From contig WRHJ01000001.1 of assembly GCA_009783305.1 (NCBI GenBank), positions 124,001-188,000 on the forward strand: a stretch of DNA of 64,000 nucleotides. The letters are read 5' to 3'. The DNA is from Candidatus Saccharimonadota bacterium (GTDB lineage Bacteria > Patescibacteriota > Saccharimonadia > Saccharimonadales > Saccharimonadaceae). Of the stretch, positions 8,427-16,360 are shown piece by piece. Position 1 is the stretch's first letter, and the number at the start of each line of letters is the position of its first letter. The notes under the pieces were generated by a model, which worked only from the letters and a program-made list of their open reading frames with translations, did no database searches and had not been told where the DNA came from. Made by a program: the position numbers and the translations under genes.

Positions 8427-11228
8427 TTAAAGGGCGTTGAGTTCGCGAAGCGCGAACAGGAGGGTGCGAGCACGGATGCGCGCGGGACGGCTATCACTCA
8501 TCTCATCGATTTTGAGCTGGGTGTAGATTTTGCCAGCGGCTTCCAGAATCTCTTGGACTTGGTCACTGGTGACAGCATCTAGGCCGCAACCAAATGATAC
8601 GAGCTGGATCAGGTCCAAATTGGCATGCTGGGCGACAAAACGAGCGGAGCGATATAATCTGGCGTGATAAACCCATTGATTGGAAACTCTGAGTTGGCCA
8701 TTTTCAGTCAAATGCGCGATGCTGTCTTCTGTCAATACAGCGACACCGAGACTGTTCAACATCTTGGGGATATCGTGGTTGACTTCGGGATCGATATGAT
8801 AGGGGTGTCCAGCCAAGACAATGCCGCGTACATCGTGTTCGGCCAAGTACTTGAGCGCGGTTTTACCCGCGTTGTGCATGGCTTGTTTGAACTGTCGGTC
8901 GGCAGCTTGGGCATTTTTGAATGCCCTGTTGATGCGCCAACGATCATGGTCGGCTACGAACGGCAATGCTATCAGGTGCTTGAGTAAGGCACGGGGCTTA
9001 TCATAAGGTAATGGATCGGTGAACATGGTGGCTCCAGATGCCTTGATAATCGGCATATTTTGCTTGACGGCGTGGGGGTAACCCATGACAACTGGGCAAT
9101 TGAAATGTTTCTTTTGATCTTTTTCGGCCAGCTCCCATTTGATCAGAGGCATCCAAATACGCTTGACGCCGCGGTCAATGAGATCGATGATGTGCCCGTG
9201 CAAGAGTTTTGCCGGATAGCAAACCATGCCGCTAAAAATGGTGTCGATGCCTTTTTGGTAAGTGGTCTTGTCACTGATTTGCGACGGTATGACTCGATAG
9301 CCTAGCGAGCTGAAGAAAGCATGCCAGAATGGGTAATTTTCGAACATATTGAGCGCCAAAGGGATACCGATGATGTTATGGGGCGCAAGGGGTTCATCGT
9401 GACTTGGCCAATAATCTTCTGAGTGACGATTCACGAGAAGATTGAGCTTGGTCTCATAGAGATTGGGTAATTCTTCGGTGTGGCTGACGATTTTGGGGAT
9501 GAGTTTGGGATTGTGTGCACGCTTATGAGCGAGCAGTGCGGCGCCAAAAGCTCCCATCAATCCAGCAATTTCAGGTCGGATGACAGTTGCGCCGACTTCC
9601 AGTTCGAAAGCGCGCAGGATGCTGTCATTTAGGAACGTGCCGCCTTGTACAACGATATTACGCCCAAGATCTTCGGCAGAATTAACACGGAAAACCTTAT
9701 AGAGTGCATTGTGGACGACTGAATAGGACAGCCCGGCAGCAATGTCGGAAAGCGGGATGCCCTCTTTTTGAGCTTGCTTGATGCCGCTGTTCATGAAGAC
9801 TGTGCAACGAGTACCCAATCCTACTGGTGAAGTGCTGCTGCAGGCCAGGTCATCGAATTGATCCATAGTGAGACCAAGTGGTTTAGCATAGGTTTCGATG
9901 AAAGAGCCGCAGCCGGAAGAACAAGCTTCGTTGAGTTGAACCTTGCTGACTACACCGTCTTTCACCCAAATGCCTTTCATGTCTTGACCGCCAATGTCGA
10001 GAATAAAATCGACTTTGGGATTCAAGAATTTAGCGGCAGTGAGGTGGGCGACGGTTTCAACTTCGCCGGAATTAGCGAGTCCGCTTTTGATGATGCGATC
10101 TTCGCCGTAGCCGACGGCGACGGAGTGGACAATATTGTAGCCAGTAAGCTGTCGTTTGGTACGCTCAATGCGCTCGTTGATATTGCCTCGATTAGAGTCG
10201 TAGTGTGACCAGACAATTTGTCTGTCTTCGTTGATGAGCGCCGCCTTGAAGGTGGTGCTACCAGCGTCGATGCCCAGGAACAATGGTTCCTGATTCGCGA
10301 CTTGTGCGTGGACGATTTTGGTTTTGTGGTTGCGTCGGAAATTTGCACGTTCTGATTCATCGGCAAAAAGACGTTTGAGGCGCGGCAAGCCAACCTTGAG
10401 AGCTGGTGCCTTCTCGATGCTTTCGAGAATTTTATGCAATGAGGTGGACGGTGCTTTTTCTGATGCTAAAGCGGCACCTAATGCGATGTAAAATTCGGCA
10501 TTTTCGGGGCAGACAACTTCGGCATCGGGCAGACGCTTTCTGAAGGCATGACGCAACTCGCTAGTAAAAGCTAGCGGGCCGCCCAGCAGGGTGACGTGAT
10601 GACAGCGGTCTTTTTTGCCTTTCATTAGGTTACCAATGACTTGGTTGGCAACAGCCAGGAAGATGCTGGCAGCAATCTCCGATTGCGGAACACTACTGTT
10701 GATCATGGGCTGAATGTCGGACTTGGCAAAAACGCCACAACGACTGGCAATACCGTGAGTTTTGGTGGCCAATTTGGCCAGGGCGTCGAGACCATCGGCA
10801 TCAGTGTCGAGCAAAGATGCCATTTGGTCAATGAAGGCGCCAGTACCACCGGCGCAAGTGTCGTTCATCTCGTAGCCAACTTTATCCGGGTAGATGAAGA
10901 TGGCCTTGGCGTCTTCGCCGCCGAGCTCAATCACTGTATCAGTCTCTGGACTAAAGCGGCGAATTGCTAGTTCGGACGCGTTGACCTCTTGGATGAAGTT
11001 AATACTGAGTGCTTCGCTAAGAGATAGGGCGCCGGAACCGGTCATACTGACGGTAATTTCTATACCGTCGAACAACTGCTCGGCCTCGGTAATGAGACGA
11101 TGCAGGGTGGCCCCCACATCGGCACCGTGACGCTCGTAACGTTTGTGCAGAATTTGATCTGCTGCGTCGAGTACCACGATTTTGATAGTAGTTGACCCGA
11201 TGTCGAGTCCAACCCTACAAGAGTTCAT
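8427..11228 (-). CDS. 2-hydroxyacyl-CoA dehydratase activase-like protein (tandem ASKHA domains plus DUF2229)
   Basis: A 933-residue protein. The start is ATG 11228 because AAGGAGG sits 7 nt upstream; the longer open frame (11249) lacks a site. Two BcrAD/BadFG ATPase domains occur in tandem. The first has GLDIGSTTIKIVVLD, NDTCAGGTGAFIDQ and SRCGVFAKSD. The second has GIDAGSTTFKAALI, NEACSSGCGSFIET and TRCTVFMNSG. The cysteines in each pair are those that hold the [4Fe-4S] cluster of HgdC-type activators. The C-terminal part (IGIPLALNMFENYPFWHAFF, then VCYPAKLLHGH) is DUF2229. Full family members of about 1400 residues continue into a dehydratase-like domain; here that part is a separate gene at 11315-12595. 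The substrate of these ATP-driven electron-transfer systems is unknown. Confidence 0.8.
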   Translation of the reverse strand: MNSCRVGLDIGSTTIKIVVLDAADQILHKRYERHGADVGATLHRLITEAEQLFDGIEITVSMTGSGALSLSEALSINFIQEVNASELAIRRFSPETDTVIELGGEDAKAIFIYPDKVGYEMNDTCAGGTGAFIDQMASLLDTDADGLDALAKLATKTHGIASRCGVFAKSDIQPMINSSVPQSEIAASIFLAVANQVIGNLMKGKKDRCHHVTLLGGPLAFTSELRHAFRKRLPDAEVVCPENAEFYIALGAALASEKAPSTSLHKILESIEKAPALKVGLPRLKRLFADESERANFRRNHKTKIVHAQVANQEPLFLGIDAGSTTFKAALINEDRQIVWSHYDSNRGNINERIERTKRQLTGYNIVHSVAVGYGEDRIIKSGLANSGEVETVAHLTAAKFLNPKVDFILDIGGQDMKGIWVKDGVVSKVQLNEACSSGCGSFIETYAKPLGLTMDQFDDLACSSTSPVGLGTRCTVFMNSGIKQAQKEGIPLSDIAAGLSYSVVHNALYKVFRVNSAEDLGRNIVVQGGTFLNDSILRAFELEVGATVIRPEIAGLMGAFGAALLAHKRAHNPKLIPKIVSHTEELPNLYETKLNLLVNRHSEDYWPSHDEPLAPHNIIGIPLALNMFENYPFWHAFFSSLGYRVIPSQISDKTTYQKGIDTIFSGMVCYPAKLLHGHIIDLIDRGVKRIWMPLIKWELAEKDQKKHFNCPVVMGYPHAVKQNMPIIKASGATMFTDPLPYDKPRALLKHLIALPFVADHDRWRINRAFKNAQAADRQFKQAMHNAGKTALKYLAEHDVRGIVLAGHPYHIDPEVNHDIPKMLNSLGVAVLTEDSIAHLTENGQLRVSNQWVYHARLYRSARFVAQHANLDLIQLVSFGCGLDAVTSDQVQEILEAAGKIYTQLKIDEMSDSRPARIRARTLLFALRELNAL

Positions 11229-11280
11229 GGATTTTCCCTCCTTTTTCAAATTTTTAAAGAACTGGGTTATATCATAAAAT

Positions 11281-11312
11281 AAACCCCCGATTTTTTCAAT
11301 AGTCGGGGGTTT
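11281..11312 (-). terminator. Strong hairpin terminator between the two activase-system genes
   Basis: AAACCCCCGA pairs perfectly with TCGGGGGTTT around a 12-nt loop, directly after the stop at 11315. The downstream activase gene has its own -10 (TGATATAAC) and SD. Confidence 0.8.
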
Positions 11313-11314
11313 GT

Positions 11315-12595
11315 TTAGGGTGTTGCTCGATGTTTTTCATGATACTGCTTGGCGTCGTGAGCGAAAAGCTTGATGCGATTCAACTGATTAGTGGCACTAG
11401 CACCGGGGTCATAGTTGACGCTAAGAATCTGGGAATGCCAGTAGCGCTCTGTGATTGGTGCGCGCGTACCTTCGCCGGTGGCATGGTTGCCCAGACAAGC
11501 AAATGGCTGGGCGATAATAACATGCGGACAACCATGCTGGATCAGATCTACGATTTCAGCGGGCAGGAGCCAGCCTTCGCCCATGGAATTGGCGAGGGAG
11601 ATGATCTCGTCGGAATCATCATCAGCTGCAACCTTTCTACTCAGATCGTAGATGCTGGGCCAGTGAAAACCACAAATTTCGTTGATCATGGTTTTGCGTT
11701 TTTCGGCAAAGTCTACCAGAAATTTGGTAAGTATGGCCTGCCACGGAGGACGAGCCAGAAGCTTACGCTGGAAGATAGGACCGGATGAACAGTAGAGGAA
11801 AAAGTCGATGATCGGTGTAACTACGGCCTCACAATCTTCGCTTTCGATGATATCGACCAAATTATTGTTGGCGTCGGGATGATATTTGAGTAAAATTTCA
11901 CCGACGATGCCAATTTTGGGCTTGGGCGCAGCGTGAACTGCGACGAGCGAGAACTTGTCCGAGATGGTTTGAACGAGATCCATAAAGATATCGTCGTCCA
12001 TGTCGTTGAACCCGATATCGCAAAGCTGTCTGCTGATATTTTCTACTAAACCATCAGATTCGCCAGGATTAACCTCGTACGGTCTGGTTTGGTACAGGTA
12101 GGTCATCATGACATCACCAAGCAAGATTGCGTAAAGCGCATGTCTTAAATCGCGGACTTTTAGTCCTAACTGGTTCCACTTTTCATCACCGCCAGGCACA
12201 AAGGCCAGCGGCACAACTGGGATGTCGGTGCGGCCTTGCTTTTGGAGGGCGAGGCGGATGGCGCTGACATACTGCGAAGCGCGGCAACCGCCGCCAGTCT
12301 GCGTCATAATAATGGCGTAGTTTTGGTCGGGGTTATCAGCGTCGCGCCTGAGAGTTTCTTCAACTACAGATCCGGCAGTTAGAATTGCCGGATAACACAT
12401 GTCATTGTTGATGCAGCGCAGGCCACAATTAATGGCATCGGGAGTAACTTTTTTGATGATTTCGAACTTGAAGCCGATGTCTCTAAAAAGCTGTTCCAGT
12501 AGTCGAAAATGGATGGGCGACATCTGGGGAGCAATCAGCGTATGAGTTGACTTCATATCGCGATGCCATTTTACGTGACCGGACAATCCTATCAC
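11315..12595 (-). CDS. Dehydratase-D-component-like partner of the activase (family C-terminal half)
   Basis: About 426 residues. HTLIAPQMSPIHFRLLEQLF at the start and CINNDMCYPAILTAGSVVEE, IMTQTGGGCRASQYVSAIR and FVPGGDEKWNQLGLKVRDL later match the C-terminal 2-hydroxyglutaryl-CoA dehydratase D-like region normally fused behind tandem activase domains in one polypeptide of about 1400 residues. Conserved cysteines (CGLRCINNDMC, GGGC) could bind an iron-sulfur cluster. Here the region is a separate gene lying upstream of, and terminated before, the activase gene. The start is uncertain: GTG 12595 follows AAAGGAT very closely, TTG 12586 has better SD spacing, and ATG 12556 aligns with the domain boundary. 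Confidence 0.7.
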   Translation of the reverse strand: MIGLSGHVKWHRDMKSTHTLIAPQMSPIHFRLLEQLFRDIGFKFEIIKKVTPDAINCGLRCINNDMCYPAILTAGSVVEETLRRDADNPDQNYAIIMTQTGGGCRASQYVSAIRLALQKQGRTDIPVVPLAFVPGGDEKWNQLGLKVRDLRHALYAILLGDVMMTYLYQTRPYEVNPGESDGLVENISRQLCDIGFNDMDDDIFMDLVQTISDKFSLVAVHAAPKPKIGIVGEILLKYHPDANNNLVDIIESEDCEAVVTPIIDFFLYCSSGPIFQRKLLARPPWQAILTKFLVDFAEKRKTMINEICGFHWPSIYDLSRKVAADDDSDEIISLANSMGEGWLLPAEIVDLIQHGCPHVIIAQPFACLGNHATGEGTRAPITERYWHSQILSVNYDPGASATNQLNRIKLFAHDAKQYHEKHRATP

Positions 12596-12664
12596 ATCCT
12601 TTCTGAAAAATTTTGGAGCAATCTTAAGGAACCACCCCCTTAGGTTCCGATTATTCTAACACAA

Positions 12665-13642
12665 TTAAAGGATTTTGGAAATAGTGATGTCTGGGAGATG
12701 ATACTCGAGAAGAACTATGCCATCGGGTTCAAGGCGAGTAGCTAGGTATTCGAGAGCGTCGAGCTGCGTGGCAAAAATTTTGAAAATAGGATCGGGCTGG
12801 GGCGGAGCTTTGGGGTCGATAATTATGACTTCAGAGATGAGATTCTTGTCTATAGTGATGGCTGGGTCAAATGGGCCGGTGATGAGGATGCGCGAAGGAG
12901 CGTCGAGCGCGTAGATGGTGCGTAGGGAAAGTTGCGTGGAGAGGACGGAAGTGTCGGCGCTATCGTCAATAATAATGGAGCCGTTGGTGCCGCGACCGAC
13001 GGACATATGCCCGGGAAGAGGATGGAGACTTTCGACACCGGCAATGATTTTTTCGGGCGGAACTTCGAAAAAGTGTGCAATGGCGACGGCCATGGCGACA
13101 GGACGAAGGTTATGGCCACCGAGTAAATTGACATGGACGTGGATGCGCTGGCCTTCCGGATTAACGAAATTACCGGTTTGGCCATGCAGGTTTTCGTCGA
13201 GATTTTCAAAATAGAAGTTAGCAGGGAGTTCGTCACCGTAGGTGGTGATGTTGGAATTGGTGAGGAATTTGACATATTCAGAAGGAACATCTTCACGATT
13301 AATCAGGACATGACGAGAGCGATTGGCGAGGTCAAAATAGGCTTTGGCTTCGGAGGTTTGACCTGCGCTTTGACTTTGCGCAACAGAGGTGATGACGGTG
13401 AAGTCGGGAGTAATATTGGGAAAATTGGATACAGAATTAAAGTCAAGTAAGACAATGTCGGGGATGTCGGGGATGTTGCGGTTAACACCCATTGTGACAG
13501 TATAAGCTTGGCCGAGAATTTGACCGAGAGCGCGAAAAGCGGAGGTACGGCCAAATGAGCCGGCGACAACGATAGTTTTGACGTTGGGGTGGCGAGAAAA
13601 ATACTTTTCAAGCTGGCGGGTAGGGTTACTGAGCAGGCCCAT
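12665..13642 (-). CDS. Mur-ligase-like protein with altered P-loop
   Basis: A 325-residue protein that follows the Mur ligase plan: an N-terminal nucleotide loop VVAGSFGRTSAFRALG (about 26-41), a central-domain stretch LGGHNLRPVAMAVAIAHFF, and SLHPLPGHMSVGRGTNGSIIIDDSADTSVLS, the typical MurE/MurF substrate loop. The P-loop lysine of GxxGKTT is arginine here, and the protein is about 100 residues shorter than MurF. It may be a catalytically altered or regulatory Mur paralog; a true MurF-type gene is present at 18263. It starts one base after the stop of the upstream DUF308-like gene and must be cotranscribed with it. Confidence 0.65.
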   Translation of the reverse strand: MGLLSNPTRQLEKYFSRHPNVKTIVVAGSFGRTSAFRALGQILGQAYTVTMGVNRNIPDIPDIVLLDFNSVSNFPNITPDFTVITSVAQSQSAGQTSEAKAYFDLANRSRHVLINREDVPSEYVKFLTNSNITTYGDELPANFYFENLDENLHGQTGNFVNPEGQRIHVHVNLLGGHNLRPVAMAVAIAHFFEVPPEKIIAGVESLHPLPGHMSVGRGTNGSIIIDDSADTSVLSTQLSLRTIYALDAPSRILITGPFDPAITIDKNLISEVIIIDPKAPPQPDPIFKIFATQLDALEYLATRLEPDGIVLLEYHLPDITISKIL

Positions 13643-14251
13643 TTATTTGGCTTTTTTTAGTTCGTCGCGAGAGTGGATAGCAAAGAAGACATTAGTGAGA
13701 CCAAGCACCATGAGGAAAGTACCGAAGATTTTGACGAAAGTAGTTTCACTGAGACCGGCGTCGGCAAAGATAATGAAAGCGATGATACAGCCGACCATAC
13801 CGCAGGCCACCCAAAAGAAGCGGTTGGTCATATTAGTGAAGCTGACAAAACCAATGAAGATAGAGGCGACACCGCGAACTAGGGTGTAACCGGCGAGGAG
13901 AGCGATATGGACAATGTGACTTTGATCACTGGCGAGAATCATGGTGGTACCAACGGCGGCTTCGAAGATGGCGACGGCGAGCGGGATACCCCAACCGTGC
14001 TGCCGGCGGCGGCGAATAATAATATTGAAAACCTCTATGATGGCTAGGCCGATCAGGACGGAACCGACGGTAATGACGAGGTGATTGACGCTACTGTTGT
14101 TGGTGAACATGAGGTAGGCGCCAGCAAGGAGAGCAATAATACCTTGAAGGGCGAAAATCACCCAGTGGCTTTCGACATATTTGCGCTTAGTTACAGTTTT
14201 TTTCTTTGACTTTGCTGATTTCTGCGGCTTCGCCGGTTGTTTTATCTTCAC
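13643..14251 (-). CDS. DUF308/HdeD-like multi-pass membrane protein
   Basis: A 202-residue protein with a basic N-terminus (PAKPQKSAKSKKK) and about six membrane helices arranged in pairs, as in the HdeD/DUF308 family. Family members are linked to stress or acid resistance in some bacteria, but the mechanism is not known and no substrate can be inferred. The start is GTG 14251, chosen because GGAGGT lies 6 nt upstream; a TATAAT box sits about 30 nt further up (14283-14288). It is the first gene of a two-gene unit with the Mur-like protein, so a cell-envelope role is plausible. Confidence 0.6.
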   Translation of the reverse strand: MKIKQPAKPQKSAKSKKKTVTKRKYVESHWVIFALQGIIALLAGAYLMFTNNSSVNHLVITVGSVLIGLAIIEVFNIIIRRRRQHGWGIPLAVAIFEAAVGTTMILASDQSHIVHIALLAGYTLVRGVASIFIGFVSFTNMTNRFFWVACGMVGCIIAFIIFADAGLSETTFVKIFGTFLMVLGLTNVFFAIHSRDELKKAK

Positions 14252-14321
14252 AAGAATACCTCCAGTTTTTACTGCTTATGATTATATAGGGCGCTGTTGG
14301 GTTTTTCAATGGGTAATTTGG

Positions 14322-15338
14322 TTAGACGTGGCGGGTGCGGCGGCGGGCAGTTTCAATAAGATGATTAAGCTTGTAGGGGGCGGGCTTGAGGATAAGGTCG
14401 TGGGCGTGGAGATATTTGAGCTCGGTGATACCGAAGCCGCGTTTGAATTGGCTGACACCGTAGAAGCGATGCTTGATATCGTCTTCTGCCGTAATGCCCC
14501 AGAAGTTGTAGCGGATAATGCCCTGCTCACGGGCGTCGCGCATGGCTTGCATGTGCAGGAGTGGAGCGCCGGAGAGCTGGGTGCCAAGCTGCGTGGAGAC
14601 GCCGTAATGGTAAGAAGCTTCTGGGCCGTAGAAAATGATGAAATTTTGGGCGAGAATTTGATTTTCGTATCTGGCGGTATAAAGTTTGACCTGGCTGTTG
14701 GCGGCGAAAGCGGTAAACTGTTTGGTGAGAAAATCTTCTGAAAAGGAGACGAAGTCGTGGCGGCGGGCAGTTTCGAGTTGAATTTGATAAAATTCGTGGA
14801 TATCTTTGGGGTCAGTGCTGGTGGAAATGGTGATGTTGTTTTTTCCAGCTTTGCGGATGGCACGGCGAAGGCGCTGGGAAGCGTTAGCGAGAATTTCCTC
14901 TTCGGTTTTGTGCAGATCGAGCACGCCGGCGTATTCGACAGAAAGGTAAATGGGGGCGGGTTTGAGCCCAAGATCTTTAAAAAGCTGTTCGGATTTTTGA
15001 CTTTCTTCGAGCTGGGGGCGGATGCGGACAAAAACACAGTGGTTTGCCCCGCCCTGTTGAGCGATATCATCGAAGACGGTTTTGACGAGAGCTTGGTTGG
15101 TCCAATCGAGGATAGGACCGCCGGCAATAGCAAGATAACGGCCGCGTTTGGCGGTTTCGACCTGGCCGGTGTAAGCAGCTACGATTTGGTCGTTTTCAAT
15201 TGCAAGGCGGCGGACGATAGTTTTGCCACGCGAGAGGTGAAACTGCCCCCAAGCCCAGGAGTGGAGAAAATTAGATTCTGGATGACTAGTGATGAAATCA
15301 TCCCATTGTTTTTGGTTAGCGGCATCGATAATTTGCAT
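14322..15338 (-). CDS. FemAB-like aminoacyltransferase (second copy in operon)
   Basis: A 338-residue protein of the FemX/FemAB peptidyltransferase family: NFLHSWAWGQFHLSRG near the N-terminus, GRYLAIAGGPILDW at about 85, VFVRIRPQL, and a GNAT-like second half with ASYHYGVSTQLGTQLSGAPLLHMQAMRDAR and FWGITAEDD. Such enzymes add amino acids from aminoacyl-tRNA to the peptidoglycan stem to build the interpeptide bridge. Its start overlaps the stop of the first copy by one base (TGATG). The two copies are clearly homologous but diverged, suggesting they add successive residues of the bridge, as FemA and FemB do. It is the last gene of the murF operon. Confidence 0.85.
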   Translation of the reverse strand: MQIIDAANQKQWDDFITSHPESNFLHSWAWGQFHLSRGKTIVRRLAIENDQIVAAYTGQVETAKRGRYLAIAGGPILDWTNQALVKTVFDDIAQQGGANHCVFVRIRPQLEESQKSEQLFKDLGLKPAPIYLSVEYAGVLDLHKTEEEILANASQRLRRAIRKAGKNNITISTSTDPKDIHEFYQIQLETARRHDFVSFSEDFLTKQFTAFAANSQVKLYTARYENQILAQNFIIFYGPEASYHYGVSTQLGTQLSGAPLLHMQAMRDAREQGIIRYNFWGITAEDDIKHRFYGVSQFKRGFGITELKYLHAHDLILKPAPYKLNHLIETARRRTRHV

Positions 15339-16360
15339 CAGAGGTTCCTCTTTTTTTTGCGCATAATTTCAATCATTTTGGTAATTTGATATTTGACGGG
15401 ATCGACAACGAGATCGTGGGCAGGTAGATAATTGACTTCTGTGCCGCCGAAGCCAGTCTTAAAAGTAGTAACGCCTGCATAGCGATGATGCGGTTGTCCG
15501 GGCGGAGCAATACCGAAAAGATTGTAGCGTTTGAGACCTAGGGATTTGGCATCTTGGATAACTTGCCACTGCAGAGCGTAAGCGCCGGGGAGATGTAAGC
15601 CTTCTGGGGTGGAAGCGGCTTCGTGGTAGATGGCTTCTGGTGCTTGGAGAAGGATTAGGCCATAGGCGAGGGCTTTGCCATCTAGTTCGGCCTTGTAGAT
15701 TTTGGCTTGATTTTGGAAGGCTTCGTGCTGAGCGATGATAAAAGCTTCAGATGAAGGGATGAAGTTTTGACGCTTAGCGGTGGCAAGTTGGACTTGGTAG
15801 AATTCTTTGAAAGCGGCGGTTTCAGATGAGCTGGTAACTTTGATGTTAAGTTTACTGGCGCGACGCACTTCGTAGCGGGTCTGACGGCGCATGTCAGCTA
15901 GGAGCTGGTCTTCGGGTCTAGTAAGATCAATAACGACGGTGTGCTGCGCATGAAGATGCATGGGGGATGGATGGAGATCATTTTGTTTGAGAATCTTTTG
16001 ATTTTCGGCAGTATCTGGAATATTGGGTCGGATACGAATAAAGACACAATTTTCTTTGGCAGCGAGCTGTTTGAGAGACTTAAAAGTGGCTTTGACTTGA
16101 CTAGAGCTCTCCCAGTCGATGAGGGGACCACCAGGAATTTCAAGATAACGTCCACGTTTAGCTGGTTTAACAATGGCGAGACAGACGCCAACCAATTTGT
16201 CGTTTTCGATCAGGCCGAGGTAATGGACTTGATCTCCGGTAAGTTCGTAAACTTTGCCCCAACTGCTGGATTGCAGGAAATTGGCTTCAGGGTGTTTGGC
16301 GATGATGAACTTATTGAGTTTTTCTGGGGTAATGGTTTCGAGAATCATGGGTGTTTTCAT
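15338..16360 (-). CDS. FemAB-like aminoacyltransferase (first copy in operon)
   Basis: A 340-residue FemAB homolog. The start is ATG 16360, which overlaps the DegT stop as ATGA; the longer open frame to 16465 runs inside the DegT gene and is rejected. Signature stretches are NFLQSSSWGKVYELTG, GRYLEIPGGPLIDWE, CVFIRIRPN and AIYHEAASTPEGLHLPGAYALQWQ. It shares the same domain plan as the copy that follows. The role is addition of an amino acid to a lipid II or peptidoglycan stem peptide using charged tRNA. Confidence 0.85.
   Translation of the reverse strand: MKTPMILETITPEKLNKFIIAKHPEANFLQSSSWGKVYELTGDQVHYLGLIENDKLVGVCLAIVKPAKRGRYLEIPGGPLIDWESSSQVKATFKSLKQLAAKENCVFIRIRPNIPDTAENQKILKQNDLHPSPMHLHAQHTVVIDLTRPEDQLLADMRRQTRYEVRRASKLNIKVTSSSETAAFKEFYQVQLATAKRQNFIPSSEAFIIAQHEAFQNQAKIYKAELDGKALAYGLILLQAPEAIYHEAASTPEGLHLPGAYALQWQVIQDAKSLGLKRYNLFGIAPPGQPHHRYAGVTTFKTGFGGTEVNYLPAHDLVVDPVKYQITKMIEIMRKKKRNL

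Noticed and set aside
8438-8458. Hairpin TTCGCG/CGCGAA near the end of the activase gene
   Set aside because: It lies in coding sequence of conserved protein ends and the real terminator follows at 8392-8422.
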